Source: Burkholderiales bacterium
Lineage (GTDB): Bacteria; Pseudomonadota; Gammaproteobacteria; Burkholderiales; WYBJ01
Length of the DNA: 64,000 nucleotides
Assembly: GCA_020848435.1 (NCBI GenBank)
Contig: JADLAC010000059.1
Span: 1-64,000 of the forward strand
Reading direction: 5' to 3'
The notes under the pieces were generated by a model. The model did no database searches and was not told where the DNA came from. It saw only the letters and a program-made list of their open reading frames with translations. Shown here in pieces: positions 47,035-56,545 of the stretch; the first letter of the stretch is position 1; every line of letters begins with the position of its first letter. The position numbers and the translations under genes are program-made.

Positions 47035-49137
47035 CTACGGCGTTGCGAGCTTAACCAGCGCGTCGACGGCCACGACGCCATCGGCGTGAACGATCAGCGG
47101 GTTGATCTCTGCTGCCAGCACCATCGGGGCGTCGGCCAAAGCGAGCAGCGACAGCCGATGCAGCGCTTGCGCCAAGGCGGCAATATCGCCCGCGGGACGA
47201 TTGCGGTAACCGCGCAGCAGCGCGAGGCTCGGCACGGCAGCGATCATCTCGTAGGCTGTCTCGATGCTGACCGGCGCCAGGCGAACGGCGTGACCGCCGG
47301 CCAGCTCGGCACCGATCCCGCCCGGACCGATCATCACCACCGGGCCCACGTCGGCGTCGCGGCGCAAGCCCACGATCACCTCGCCCGATCCGGCATGCAT
47401 GGACTGGATCAATATGCCGTCGACACGCGCCTGCGGCCTGTGGGCACGCACGCTCGCGAGCATGGTGTCGATTCGCAGGCGCAGGGTCGCGGCGTCAGGA
47501 ATGTCGAGGGCGACGCCGCCCACCTCGGTCTTGTGCGCAATATCGGGCGAGAGAACCTTCGCCGCCAGCGGGTAGGGAAGGTCGACCGGCTCGTCGGGGC
47601 GGCGAATGACGCGCGCAGGCGCGCACGCGATGCCGAGGGCGGCGATCAGCTTGGCGGCGGCAACCGAGTCCAGCAGGCCGCTGCCCACGGATCGAAGCGC
47701 GCGTCGGATCGTGTGCTGCCAGGCCGGGTCCTGCGTCACATCCGGCGCGGGCGTATGCCAGTCGCAATAGGCGCGGATCGCATCGGCGCAGGCCTCCGGG
47801 GTGCGAAAGCCGGCCACCGCGTTGTCCTGCAGGATGCGCAAGGCCCGATCGGCGCGGGGGCCGAGGAAGACTGCGAGCGGCTTGTCTCCGCGATTGGCCG
47901 CCAGCACGCGCTCGCGCACCGAGTCGGGATCGTAAGCCGCGTTGGATCCTTGCACGGCGAGCACCAGGTCGCAGTGATCCGAGGCGAGCAATCGCTCCAG
48001 GACCGCCGCATACGCGCCGCCATCGGCGCGTCCCATCGGTAGATCGACCACAGGTGTGCTGGCGATGCGAATGCGCTTGGCGGCGAGCCCGGCGACGATC
48101 GCGTGCGGCGCTGCGACGAGGTCGATACCGGCCATCCCCAATCGATCGGCGACCATGGCCGCTGCCCCCCCGCTCACGGTCACGGCGCCGACCCGCCGCC
48201 CCTTGGGAGGGCGATGACCCAGCACGAGCTGTGCCGTTTCGAACAGCGCCTCGAACACTTCGACCCGCAATATGCCGTGCGCGCGGAAGAAGGCATCGGC
48301 GGCAGCATCGGCACCGGCGATCGCGCCCGTATGCGTGGCGGCAATGTCGCGCCCGAGCGCCGAGCGCCCTAGCTTCAACGCGATTACCGGTTTACCGGCC
48401 GCGAATGCGCGTCGCGCGGCTTGTCCCAGGACAGGGGCGTCGCGCAACGCCTCGACGAAGAGCAGGATCGCCGTCGTGTCGGGGTCGTCCACCAGCAGGT
48501 GCACCAGCTCGCCCACGCGGATATCGCACTCGTTGCCCACGGCGACGAGCTTGGAGAAGCCGAGCCCGCGCTGCTGGGCGCGGCTGATGATCGCGCCGAC
48601 CATCGAGCCGCTTTGCGAGACGACGCTCAATCCGCCGGGGACGAGCGACTCGTGCTCGAGCACCGCGTTGGCCGAGAGCGTGACGCGCCCGGGAACGTTC
48701 ACCACCCCGAGGCTGTTCGGTCCGACGAGGCGGATGCCGGCTGCGCGGGCGGCAGCGACCAGCGCGTCCTCGCGCCGCTTGCCCGCGGCACTATGCTCGG
48801 CGAAACCGCTGCTGAGAATGGTGGCGACGCGCACCCCCGCCGCGCCGCAGGCCGCGATCGCGGAGGCCACCGCCGGCGCGGGCACCATGACGAATGCGTG
48901 GTCGATCTGCGCCGGGAAATCGTTTGCCTCGGTGTGCACTCGCTCGCCGCCGATTCCGCCGCGGGCGACCGGAACGATGCTGCCCGCGAAACCGTGACGC
49001 CGCAGCAGGCGTTCGGGACGCGATGCGAGCTTCGCCGGATCGACCGAAGCCCCGATCAGCGCGACGCTCGCGGGGGAGAACAGCGCGCGCGCGAGGGCCA
49101 CCCTCGCGCGCGCGTCAGTTGATCCTGATGCCCGCAT
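47035..49137 (-). CDS. ADP-forming acyl-CoA synthetase (acetate--CoA ligase family)
   Basis: A 700-residue single-chain enzyme that joins a carboxylic acid to CoA with ATP. It has an N-terminal CoA-binding Rossmann domain (SPASVALIGASVDPAKL), a succinyl-CoA-ligase-like middle with the phosphorylated His region ATHTGAIAGADAA, and a C-terminal ATP-grasp domain (YPLAAKVLSPDIAHKTEVGGV, late AAEINPLIV). The acid is unknown. ATG 49135-49137 overlaps the Bug stop by 23 nt; GTG 49099-49101 is another possible start and lies in the loop of a strong hairpin. It is grouped with Bug and SDR genes. Confidence 0.88.
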   Translation of the reverse strand: MRASGSTDARARVALARALFSPASVALIGASVDPAKLASRPERLLRRHGFAGSIVPVARGGIGGERVHTEANDFPAQIDHAFVMVPAPAVASAIAACGAAGVRVATILSSGFAEHSAAGKRREDALVAAARAAGIRLVGPNSLGVVNVPGRVTLSANAVLEHESLVPGGLSVVSQSGSMVGAIISRAQQRGLGFSKLVAVGNECDIRVGELVHLLVDDPDTTAILLFVEALRDAPVLGQAARRAFAAGKPVIALKLGRSALGRDIAATHTGAIAGADAAADAFFRAHGILRVEVFEALFETAQLVLGHRPPKGRRVGAVTVSGGAAAMVADRLGMAGIDLVAAPHAIVAGLAAKRIRIASTPVVDLPMGRADGGAYAAVLERLLASDHCDLVLAVQGSNAAYDPDSVRERVLAANRGDKPLAVFLGPRADRALRILQDNAVAGFRTPEACADAIRAYCDWHTPAPDVTQDPAWQHTIRRALRSVGSGLLDSVAAAKLIAALGIACAPARVIRRPDEPVDLPYPLAAKVLSPDIAHKTEVGGVALDIPDAATLRLRIDTMLASVRAHRPQARVDGILIQSMHAGSGEVIVGLRRDADVGPVVMIGPGGIGAELAGGHAVRLAPVSIETAYEMIAAVPSLALLRGYRNRPAGDIAALAQALHRLSLLALADAPMVLAAEINPLIVHADGVVAVDALVKLATP
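49084..49114 (-). repeat. 14-bp perfect GC hairpin at the Bug/acyl-CoA ligase junction
   Basis: Arms 49084-49097 and 49101-49114 are fully complementary (CGCGCGCGCGAGGG / CCCTCGCGCGCGCG) with a 3-nt loop. On the minus-strand message it starts right after the Bug stop codon and lies within the first codons of the ligase. With no U-tract it is not a standard terminator; it may protect the upstream 3' end or limit ligase translation. Confidence 0.6.
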
Positions 49138-50092
49138 CGCGGATGACTTTGCCCCATTTCGCCGATTCCGCCTTGATGTGCTCGGCAAGCTCGGAGGGCG
49201 TACTGCCCGTGCCTATCGAACCATCGCTCCTGAGGCGATCGAGAACGCCGGGGTCGCGCACGGTCCGCACCAACTCGGCGTTCAAGCGGGCGACGATCTC
49301 CGCGGGCGTCCCCGCCGGGGCCACCATGCAATTCCAGGAGCTTGCATCGTACTGCGGCAGCCCGCTTTCAGCGAAGGTCGGAACCAGTGGCAGCGCAGCC
49401 GATCGCTGCTGTCCAGTCACCGCGATACCCCGCAGCTTGCCATTCTTCACCAGCGGCGCGGACGCCAGCATAGTCCCGAACATGACATGCACCTGGCCCG
49501 CCGTCAGATCGGTAAGCGCCGGCGCGGCGCTCTTGTAGGGCACGTGAACCATGCGTACTTGAGTGACCGACTTGAACAATTCCCCGGCCAGGTGGCCCGA
49601 GCCGCCGATGCCCGACGAGGCGTAGTCGATCGCGCCGGGCTTCGCGCGCGCGAGCGCGATGAACTCTGTCACCGTGCGCACAGGCAACGCCGGGTGAACT
49701 GTCAGCATGATCGGCTGCTGGGTGAGCGTGCTGATCGGGGCGAAGTCCTTGAACGGGTCGTAGGCGAGGTTCCTGTGGAAGTGCGGCGCCATCGCGAGCG
49801 AGGTGATGCCGCCGAGGAAGAGCGTGTATCCATCCGCCGTGGCGCGTGCCGCGACTTGCGCACCGATCGTACCGCCGCCGCCCGCCCGGTTGTCGACCAG
49901 GAATTGCTGCCCGGTCGATTCGGACAAGCGCTGGGCGAGCAGGCGCGCCAGGATGTCGGTCGGTCCGCCTGCGGCAAAGGGAATGACTACGCGCACGGGC
50001 CGAGCCGGATAGTGCTGCGCGCTCGCCGCCGCGGCGCAGGCGATTGCGCCTGCGAGCATCACGCTGGGTAAGCCGATTCGCGTGCCTGACAT
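49115..50092 (-). CDS. Bug family tripartite tricarboxylate transporter substrate-binding protein
   Basis: A 325-residue periplasmic receptor with a signal peptide (MSGTRIGLPSVMLAGAIACAAAASAQ). The Bug signatures are YPARPVRVVIPFAAGGPTDILAR, VDNRAGGGGTIGA and DYASSGIGGSGHLAGELF. Members bind organic acids, and many are orphan receptors without TctA/TctB genes, as here. Its start is 25 bp beyond dnaJ, with only a 6-bp hairpin (50101-50115) between. Confidence 0.93.
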   Translation of the reverse strand: MSGTRIGLPSVMLAGAIACAAAASAQHYPARPVRVVIPFAAGGPTDILARLLAQRLSESTGQQFLVDNRAGGGGTIGAQVAARATADGYTLFLGGITSLAMAPHFHRNLAYDPFKDFAPISTLTQQPIMLTVHPALPVRTVTEFIALARAKPGAIDYASSGIGGSGHLAGELFKSVTQVRMVHVPYKSAAPALTDLTAGQVHVMFGTMLASAPLVKNGKLRGIAVTGQQRSAALPLVPTFAESGLPQYDASSWNCMVAPAGTPAEIVARLNAELVRTVRDPGVLDRLRSDGSIGTGSTPSELAEHIKAESAKWGKVIRDAGIRIN

Positions 50093-50100
50093 CGGTCTGC

Positions 50101-50115
50101 GCCGAGCTTCTCGGC
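50101..50115 (-). repeat. Short hairpin between dnaJ and the Bug gene
   Basis: GCCGAG / CTCGGC with a 3-nt loop lies in the 25-bp gap. There is no T-tract, so read-through from dnaJ into the Bug gene looks possible. Confidence 0.4.
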
Positions 50116-50117
50116 CC

Positions 50118-51233
50118 TCAAGTGCCGAAGAACTCTTTCACCTTGTCCATCCAGGATTTCGCCCGCGGGTTGTGACGTCCTTCGTGCGAGGCGCTGATCT
50201 CTTCGAGCTCCTGCAACAGCTCCTTCTGCCGTGCGGTCAGGTTCACCGGCGTTTCGACCACGACGTGACATAGCAAGTCGCCGTGTTGGGCCGAGCGTAC
50301 GCCCTTGATGCCCTTGCCGCGCAACCGGAAGATCCTTCCCGTTTGCGTCTCGGTCGGGATCTTGATCTTGGCCGAGCCGTCGAGCGTGGGTATCTCGATT
50401 TCGCCGCCCAGCGATGCTGTGGTGATGCTGATCGGCATCTCGCAATGCAAGTCGTTGTGGTCGCGCGTGAACACCGCGTGCTGGCGGATGTGTATCACGA
50501 CGTACAAGTCGCCGGGCGGGCCGCCGTTGACGCCCGCTTCGCCCTCGCCGGAGAGCCGGATGCGGTCGCCCTCGTCGACGCCGGCGGGGATTTTCACGGC
50601 CAGGGTCTTGTGCTTCTTCATGCGCCCTGCGCCGTGGCAGGTCGCGCACGGCGTCGGCACGACCTTGCCGCTGCCGTGACACTTGGGGCAGGTCTGCTGG
50701 ATCGAAAAGAACCCCTGCTGCATGCGCACCTGGCCGTGGCCGCCGCAGGTCGGACAGCTCACCGGCTGCGTGCCCGGTTTCGCCCCGGTGCCATGACAGG
50801 TCTCGCACTCCTCCAATGCCGGAATGCGGATCTTGGTCTCGGTGCCGCGCGCGGCCTCTTCGAGCGCGATCTCCAGGTTGTAGCGCAGGTCTGCGCCGCG
50901 GTAGACGTTGGAGCGGCTGCGCCCGCCGCCGCCGAAGATGTCACCAAAGATGTCGCCGAAGGCATCGGCGAAGCCGCTGAAGCCGCCGGCCCCGGCGCCG
51001 ACGGTCGGATCGACCCCGGCGTGCCCGTACTGGTCGTAGGCGGCGCGCTTCTGGCCGTCGCTCAGGATCTCGTAGGCTTCCTTCGCTTCCTTGAAGTGCT
51101 CTTCGGCCTTGGGATTGTCGGGGTTGCGATCCGGGTGGTGCTTCATCGCCAGGCGGCGATACGCCTTCTTCACCTCCTCGTCGGAGGCATCGCGGTTGAG
51201 GCCGAGTATTTCGTAATAGTCTCTCTTAGCCAT
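50118..51233 (-). CDS. dnaJ: Chaperone protein DnaJ
   Basis: The Hsp40 co-chaperone that loads substrates on DnaK. From ATG 51231-51233 ([18 protein letters not shown]) it is 371 residues. The J-domain has the HPD triad (KHHPDRNP), then a Gly/Phe-rich region ([12 protein letters not shown]), four CxxCxGxG zinc repeats (starting [32 protein letters not shown]) and the C-terminal substrate domains. It lies 159 bp after dnaK behind a strong hairpin. Confidence 0.97.
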   Translation of the reverse strand: MAKRDYYEILGLNRDASDEEVKKAYRRLAMKHHPDRNPDNPKAEEHFKEAKEAYEILSDGQKRAAYDQYGHAGVDPTVGAGAGGFSGFADAFGDIFGDIFGGGGRSRSNVYRGADLRYNLEIALEEAARGTETKIRIPALEECETCHGTGAKPGTQPVSCPTCGGHGQVRMQQGFFSIQQTCPKCHGSGKVVPTPCATCHGAGRMKKHKTLAVKIPAGVDEGDRIRLSGEGEAGVNGGPPGDLYVVIHIRQHAVFTRDHNDLHCEMPISITTASLGGEIEIPTLDGSAKIKIPTETQTGRIFRLRGKGIKGVRSAQHGDLLCHVVVETPVNLTARQKELLQELEEISASHEGRHNPRAKSWMDKVKEFFGT

Positions 51234-51316
51234 CGTCTCGTGAAGCAATCAGTCGGACCGTAACGTGCCGCGCGGGGCGCACGTAGTCATATCAAGACGC
51301 GCCGCCAAAGCGACAA

Positions 51317-51346
51317 AGGGTACGGCGACCTGGGTCACCGTACCCT
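51317..51346 (-). terminator. Hairpin in the dnaK-dnaJ spacer (partial terminator)
   Basis: AGGGTACGG (51317-51325) pairs with CCGTACCCT (51338-51346), with an inner GAC/GTC extension. On the minus strand it is followed by TTTGTCGCTTT, a weak U-rich tail. It may attenuate dnaJ relative to dnaK or mark a processing site. Confidence 0.5.
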
Positions 51347-51392
51347 GCTTGTGCCTTGCTGCTGCGTTGCCTCTCCCCTTGCCGGCGAGGAG

Positions 51393-53336
51393 TTACTTCT
51401 TGTCCTTCACTTCCTCGAACTCGGCGTCGACCACGTTGCTGTCGTCGGGCTTCGCACCGCCGCCCGCGGGCCCTTGGCCGCCCCCGCTGGCGCCGCCGGC
51501 TTGCGCCTGCGCCTGCTGCTGCTCCTTGTACATCTGCTCGGCCAGCTTGTGCGCGGCTTGCGCGAGGGCCTGGGTCTTCGCTTCGATCGCCGCCTTGTCG
51601 TCGGACTTCAACGTCTCCTCGGCTTCCTTCAGCGCCGCCTCGATGCGCGCTTTCTCTTCGGCCGCGACTTTCTCGCCGTACTCCGCGAGCGACTTCTTCA
51701 CCGAGTGGATCATGCTGTCGCATTGATTGCGGGCATCGATCAGCTCGCGCGCCTTGCGGTCTTCCTCGGCATGCGCTTCGGCATCCTTCACCATGCGCTT
51801 GATCTCTTCCTCGGACAAGCCGGAGCTCGCCTGGATCTTGATCTTGTTCTCCTTGCCCGTCGCCTTGTCCTTGGCGGAGACGTGCAGAATGCCGTTGGCG
51901 TCGATGTCGAAGGTGACCTCGATCTGCGGCATGCCCCGCGGCGCCGGCGGGATGTCGGTCAGGTTGAACTGGCCCAGGCTCTTGTTGTGAGCCGACATTT
52001 CGCGCTCGCCTTGCAGCACGTGAATCGTGACCGCGGTCTGGTTGTCGTCGGCGGTCGAGAACACCTGGTTTGCCTTGGTGGGAATGGTGGTGTTCTTCTG
52101 GATGAGCTTGGTCATCACCCCGCCGAGGGTCTCGATACCGAGCGACAGCGGCGTCACGTCGAGCAGCAGCACGTCCTTCACGTCGCCTTGCAGCACGCCC
52201 GCCTGGATCGCCGCGCCCACGGCCACGGCTTCGTCCGGATTGACGTCCTTGCGCGGCTCGCGGCCGAAGAAATCCTTCACCTTGTCTTGCACTTTCGGCA
52301 TGCGCGTCTGGCCGCCGACCAGGATCACGTCCTCGATGTCGGTGAGCTTGATGCCTGCGTCCTTGATCGCCGTGCGGCACGGCTCGATGGTGCGCTCGAT
52401 CAGCTCCTCCACCAGGCTTTCGAACTTGGCGCGCGTGATCTTCACCGCCAGGTGCTTGGGCCCGCTCGCATCCGCCGTGACGTACGGCAGGTTGACTTCG
52501 GTCTGTTGCGAGGACGACAGCTCGATCTTGGCTTTTTCCGCCGCGTCCTTCAGCCGCTGCAGGGCGAGGATGTCCTTGCGCAGGTCGATGCCGCTGTCCT
52601 TCTTGAACTCATCGCACAGATACTCGATCAGGCGCTGGTCGAAATCCTCGCCGCCGAGGAAGGTGTCGCCATTGGTGGAGAGCACTTCGAACTGGTGCTC
52701 GCCTTCGACCTCGGCGATCTCGATGATCGAGATGTCGAAGGTGCCGCCACCCAGGTCGTAGACCGCGATCTTGCGATCGCCCTTCTTCTTGTCCATGCCG
52801 AACGCCAACGCGGCCGCGGTCGGCTCGTTGATGATGCGCTTGACCTCGAGGCCCGCGATGCGGCCCGCGTCCTTGGTCGCTTGGCGCTGCGAATCGTTGA
52901 AGTATGCCGGTACGGTGATGACTGCTTCGGTCACCGGCTCGCCGAGATAGTCCTCGGCGGTCTTCTTCATCTTCATGAGGACCTGTGCAGACACCTCCGG
53001 CGGCGCCATCTTCTTGCCGCGCGCTTCCACCCAGGCGTCGCCGTTCGATGCTTCCACGATCGCGAAGGGCGAGTGCTTGATCGCCTTCTGCACTTCCGCA
53101 TCCTTGAAGCGGCGGCCGATGAGCCGCTTGACCGCGAACAAGGTGTTCTTGGGGTTGGTCACGGCTTGCCGCTTGGCGGGCGCCCCGACCAGGACCTCGC
53201 CGTCTTCCGCATACGCCACGATCGAGGGGGTCGTGCGGGCGCCTTCCGAATTCTCGATGACCTTCGGCTGGCCGTTTTCCATGATGGCAACGCACGAATT
53301 CGTGGTTCCCAGATCGATGCCTATCGTCTTTGCCAT
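51393..53336 (-). CDS. dnaK: Chaperone protein DnaK
   Basis: The Hsp70 chaperone, 647 residues ([22 protein letters not shown]). The ATPase signatures [10 protein letters not shown] and [16 protein letters not shown] are intact, with the [15 protein letters not shown] substrate domain and the acidic C-terminal [16 protein letters not shown] tail. AGGAAAC precedes ATG 53334-53336. It has an RpoH-like promoter of its own in the spacer after grpE. Confidence 0.98.
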   Translation of the reverse strand: MAKTIGIDLGTTNSCVAIMENGQPKVIENSEGARTTPSIVAYAEDGEVLVGAPAKRQAVTNPKNTLFAVKRLIGRRFKDAEVQKAIKHSPFAIVEASNGDAWVEARGKKMAPPEVSAQVLMKMKKTAEDYLGEPVTEAVITVPAYFNDSQRQATKDAGRIAGLEVKRIINEPTAAALAFGMDKKKGDRKIAVYDLGGGTFDISIIEIAEVEGEHQFEVLSTNGDTFLGGEDFDQRLIEYLCDEFKKDSGIDLRKDILALQRLKDAAEKAKIELSSSQQTEVNLPYVTADASGPKHLAVKITRAKFESLVEELIERTIEPCRTAIKDAGIKLTDIEDVILVGGQTRMPKVQDKVKDFFGREPRKDVNPDEAVAVGAAIQAGVLQGDVKDVLLLDVTPLSLGIETLGGVMTKLIQKNTTIPTKANQVFSTADDNQTAVTIHVLQGEREMSAHNKSLGQFNLTDIPPAPRGMPQIEVTFDIDANGILHVSAKDKATGKENKIKIQASSGLSEEEIKRMVKDAEAHAEEDRKARELIDARNQCDSMIHSVKKSLAEYGEKVAAEEKARIEAALKEAEETLKSDDKAAIEAKTQALAQAAHKLAEQMYKEQQQAQAQAGGASGGGQGPAGGGAKPDDSNVVDAEFEEVKDKK

Positions 53337-53435
53337 GTCCGTTTCCTATCTCAGCGATTGCTTTCCGGCCTGCCGGGGGCGTGTCTCGCGGTGCGCTATT
53401 CTCGCTCTCGGCACGCGCGCTCGAATGAACGTGAA

Positions 53436-53462
53436 GTTTGGGGTTTGAACGTCATTTTCAAG
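53436..53462 (-). promoter_or_regulatory. RpoH (sigma-32)-like promoter for dnaK
   Basis: On the minus strand CTTGAAA (53456-53462), 12 bp, then CCCCAAAC (53436-53443). The -35 is perfect and the -10 keeps CCCCA of CCCCATNT; the spacer is one base short of usual. It lies about 100 bp before dnaK. Confidence 0.55.
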
Positions 53463-53475
53463 CTCGAACGCGGCC

Positions 53476-54045
53476 TTAGCCTTGCTTGCCGCGCGCCACG
53501 CACACCAGCGCCGGGCGCACCACGCGCTCGTGCAGGGCGTAGCCTTTCTGCAGCACCTGCACCACGGTGTTGGGCGCCTGCTCGCTCTCGATCATGGTCA
53601 TGGCTTCGTGCCGGTGCGGGTCGAACTTCTCGCCCACGGGGTTGATTTCGGTCAGGCTGAACTTGTCGAACGCCGCCGCCAACTGCTTGAGGGTGATCTC
53701 GACGCCGCTGCGGATGCTCTCGACCGTGTTGTTCTCCGCGGCCAGCGCCGCTTCCAGGCTATCCTTCACCGGCAGCAGCGCATTGGCGAAGCTTTCGACG
53801 CCGAACTTGTGCGCATTGGCGACATCCGCCTGGGCGCGCCGGCGGACGTTCTCCGTCTCGGCCTTGGCCCGCAACCAGGCGTCGTGATGCTCCTGGGCCT
53901 GCAACTCCGCCTTGCGCAGCAGCTCCTGCAAGCCCGGCATGCTCTCGGGCTGAACCTCGTTGGCTACGGCCGCGGCGCTGCCCGGGGTCTCGCTACTGTC
54001 GCCTGCCGTCTGTGCAGATTCTTGATTCAATGGAAAGTCCTGCAT
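53476..54045 (-). CDS. grpE: Nucleotide exchange factor GrpE
   Basis: Releases ADP from DnaK. A 189-residue protein with an acidic disordered N-terminus, a long coiled coil (about 38-90; [25 protein letters not shown]) and the beta-domain signature ([35 protein letters not shown]). ATG 54043-54045 has AAGGAGG 8 nt upstream. An RpoH promoter lies directly before it. Confidence 0.96.
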   Translation of the reverse strand: MQDFPLNQESAQTAGDSSETPGSAAAVANEVQPESMPGLQELLRKAELQAQEHHDAWLRAKAETENVRRRAQADVANAHKFGVESFANALLPVKDSLEAALAAENNTVESIRSGVEITLKQLAAAFDKFSLTEINPVGEKFDPHRHEAMTMIESEQAPNTVVQVLQKGYALHERVVRPALVCVARGKQG

Positions 54046-54072
54046 GTATCTCGCCTCCTTGGGACAGGGGGC

Positions 54073-54101
54073 ACATGGGGCCTGGGCGGAGGTTTTTCAA
54101 G
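54073..54101 (-). promoter_or_regulatory. RpoH (sigma-32) promoter for grpE
   Basis: On the minus strand CTTGAAA (54095-54101), 14 bp, then CCCCATGT (54073-54080): a full match to CTTGAAA-N13/14-CCCCATNT. The start would be about 20 nt before grpE's ribosome site. It shows heat-shock control by RpoH for grpE and probably for the downstream chaperones. Confidence 0.85.
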
Positions 54102-54208
54102 CCGCGCCAGCGCGCTCGCCCCAGCGATTCGCGGCGGCTGGGTTCACGGCCTGCGGATCGACAGCACCCTGATCAGCGCGGGCCGCATCGATGCCGATGA
54201 TCGCCGGC

Positions 54209-55300
54209 TCAGCGCGGGGCCCCGAGCTCGAGCGCGCGGGCGCGTGCCGCCGCGAGGGCCTGGGCATCGGCCGACGGCATCCAGCCGTGCAGGTTGGTCC
54301 AGGCAATCTCGGTCAGCGCGTGCAGCCAGTCGTCGCGTTCGTTGAGACACGGGATATAGTGAAAAGCTTGGCCGCCGGCCTGCAGGAAGGTCGTCTTGCC
54401 TTCCAGCGCGATTTCCTCCAAGGTTTCCAGGCAGTCGGAAACGAAGCCCGGGCAGACCACGTCCACCCGCGCGGTCCGGGCGCGGCCGAGCTCGGCGAGA
54501 ACCTGAGCGGTGTAGGGCTGCAACCATTGGGCGCGGCCGAAGCGGGATTGGAAGCTCACCCGGTAGCGCTGTGGCGGCAAGCCCAGGGCTGTAGCGAGCA
54601 GACGCGCGGTGGCCTGACACTCGCAGTGATACGGATCGCCCGCGTCCAGCGTGAAGCGCGGTACGCCGTGAAAGCTCATCACGAGCTGATCCGGGCGCCC
54701 CGTATTCATCCAGTACTCGCTGATGTTTCGCGCCAGCGCGTTGATATACCCCGGGTCGTCGTGAAAGTGCTTGACCAGACGCATGCCCGGCACATTGCGC
54801 ATGCGGCGCGCTGCCTGCCCGACGGCGTCGAACACCGACGCGGTCGCGCTGGCCGAATACTGCGGATACAGCGGCAGCACCACGATGCGATCGCAACCGC
54901 GCGCTTTCAAGCCGGCGATCGCCTGCGCGATGGAGGGCTGGCCGTAGCGCATGGCGAAGTCCACTTCGATCCGCTCGCGCGTTCGTTGGCCGAGATAGCC
55001 GCGTAGCATGGTTGCTTGGCGTGCGGTGTGAACGAGCAGCGGCGAGCCCTCGGCGGACCAGATCGCGGCATAGCGCTTGGCCGAGGCGCGCGGGCGCGTG
55101 CGCAGGATCACGCCGTGCAACAGCGGCAGCCACAGGCCGCGAGGTAGCTCCACGACGCGTGGATCGGACAGGAACTCGCGTAGATAGGCCCGCACGGCCG
55201 CGGCTGTGGCTGCCTGCGGCGTGCCGAGGTTGACCAGCAAGACGCCCGGCGCGCAGGCGCTGCCGTGGGTATGCGGCGGCTCGGGCAGATAGCGCGGCAT
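54209..55300 (-). CDS. hemH: Ferrochelatase
   Basis: Inserts Fe2+ into protoporphyrin IX, the last step of haem b synthesis. The 363-residue protein has [14 protein letters not shown] at the N-terminus, [15 protein letters not shown], the metal-site His211 in MSFHGVP and the acidic LETLEEI (Glu292, Glu295/296). It sits between hrcA and grpE on the same strand, 53 bp from hrcA. Confidence 0.95.
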   Translation of the reverse strand: MPRYLPEPPHTHGSACAPGVLLVNLGTPQAATAAAVRAYLREFLSDPRVVELPRGLWLPLLHGVILRTRPRASAKRYAAIWSAEGSPLLVHTARQATMLRGYLGQRTRERIEVDFAMRYGQPSIAQAIAGLKARGCDRIVVLPLYPQYSASATASVFDAVGQAARRMRNVPGMRLVKHFHDDPGYINALARNISEYWMNTGRPDQLVMSFHGVPRFTLDAGDPYHCECQATARLLATALGLPPQRYRVSFQSRFGRAQWLQPYTAQVLAELGRARTARVDVVCPGFVSDCLETLEEIALEGKTTFLQAGGQAFHYIPCLNERDDWLHALTEIAWTNLHGWMPSADAQALAAARARALELGAPR

Positions 55301-55353
55301 CGTCTTGCGAACTCGCGGAAGGCCGCTGCGGCTAGCGCCCCGCCGAGCCTCGG

Positions 55354-56388
55354 TCAGTCATCACCGCGCACGCGATGCGACAAGGCGCTCGACAGCAGCT
55401 TGGCGGTGATATCGACGATCGGGATGACACGCTCGTAGGCCATGCGCGTCGGACCGATCACGCCGACCGTGCCCACGACCTGGCCCTCCACCTCGTAGGG
55501 CGCGGTGACGACGCTGCATTCGTCGAGCGGCACCAGGCCCGACTCGTTGCCGATGAATATCTGCACGCCGTTCGCGCGGCTGGAAAGGTCGAGCAGCCTC
55601 AAGAGCTCGGTCTTCTTCTCGAACAGGCCGAAGAGCTGCCGCAGCCGGGCCATGTTGGAGGACAGATCCTGCACATCGAGCAAGTGACCTTCCCCCGAGA
55701 TGACGACATTGTCCAGTGGCTCGGACACTGCCTGGCTCCCCGCTTCCAGGGCGGCGGTCATAAGCACCGACATGTCGGCATGGAGCTGCTTCAACTCCTC
55801 GCGGATGCGCAGCCGGATCTCATCGAATTGCAGGCCGGCGTAGTTCAGGTTGACGAAGTTGGTCGCCTCCGTCAATTCGGCTGCCGTGTAGGCGCGATCG
55901 GTGAACAGCATCCGGTTCTGCACATCGCCTTCGGGAGTGACGATGATCAGCAGCACGCGCTTCTCGCTCAAGCCCACGAATTCGAGGTGGCGGAATACGA
56001 CGCTGCGCCGCTTGGGCGCCAGCACTACGCCCGCGAAGTTGGTGAGATCGGAGAGCAAGTGCGATGCCGCGCTCACCATGCGATCGACGGTGCCCGCTTG
56101 CAGCTGCCCCTCGAGCTGGTTGATCTCGATCTCGGCCAGCGGGCGCACGGTGAGCAGCGTGTCGACGAACAGGCGATAGCCGCGCGCGGTGGGCACGCGC
56201 CCGGCGGAGGTGTGCGGGCTGGTGATGAACCCCATCTCCTCCAGGTCCGCCATGATGTTGCGGATGCTGGCCGGGCTCAAGTCGAGCCCCGAAAAGCGCG
56301 ACAGCGCCCGCGACCCGACCGGTTGGCCCTCGGCGATATAGCGCTCGATCAAGGTCTTGAGCAGAGACTGTGCGCGCTCGTTGAGCAT
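55354..56388 (-). CDS. hrcA: Heat-inducible transcription repressor HrcA
   Basis: Represses chaperone operons by binding CIRCE operators. A 344-residue protein with an N-terminal winged helix ([38 protein letters not shown]) and the GAF-like core. I find no CIRCE operator (TTAGCACTC-N9-GAGTGCTAA) in the window, so its target, perhaps groESL, lies elsewhere. ATG 56386-56388 has no Shine-Dalgarno and a -10 box ends 6 bp before it, hinting at a leaderless message. Confidence 0.95.
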   Translation of the reverse strand: MLNERAQSLLKTLIERYIAEGQPVGSRALSRFSGLDLSPASIRNIMADLEEMGFITSPHTSAGRVPTARGYRLFVDTLLTVRPLAEIEINQLEGQLQAGTVDRMVSAASHLLSDLTNFAGVVLAPKRRSVVFRHLEFVGLSEKRVLLIIVTPEGDVQNRMLFTDRAYTAAELTEATNFVNLNYAGLQFDEIRLRIREELKQLHADMSVLMTAALEAGSQAVSEPLDNVVISGEGHLLDVQDLSSNMARLRQLFGLFEKKTELLRLLDLSSRANGVQIFIGNESGLVPLDECSVVTAPYEVEGQVVGTVGVIGPTRMAYERVIPIVDITAKLLSSALSHRVRGDD

Positions 56389-56394
56389 GGGACG

Positions 56395-56422
56395 ATTCTA
56401 CCGTCTCGCGCCCGATCGGCAA
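56395..56422 (-). promoter_or_regulatory. Candidate promoter for hrcA
   Basis: TTGCCG (56417-56422), 16 bp, TAGAAT (56395-56400) on the minus strand. The predicted start is at or within a base or two of the hrcA ATG. Confidence 0.5.
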
Positions 56423-56507
56423 GCCGGCCTATGACGCGATGCCTGCGTGCAATGCAAGGCGCGCGCCGCGCGTGGGCGCTGCTCGCCACGGCAAAGCGAG
56501 AGACAGG

Positions 56508-56537
56508 GCGACAGCGCGGCGCCGCTGCCTTTACAAT
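56508..56537 (+). promoter_or_regulatory. Candidate promoter for nadK
   Basis: GCGACA (56508-56513), 18 bp, TACAAT (56532-56537). The -10 matches at 5 of 6. The start would be near 56544, one or two bases before the nadK ATG at 56546. Confidence 0.5.
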
Positions 56538-56545
56538 CCAGCCGC

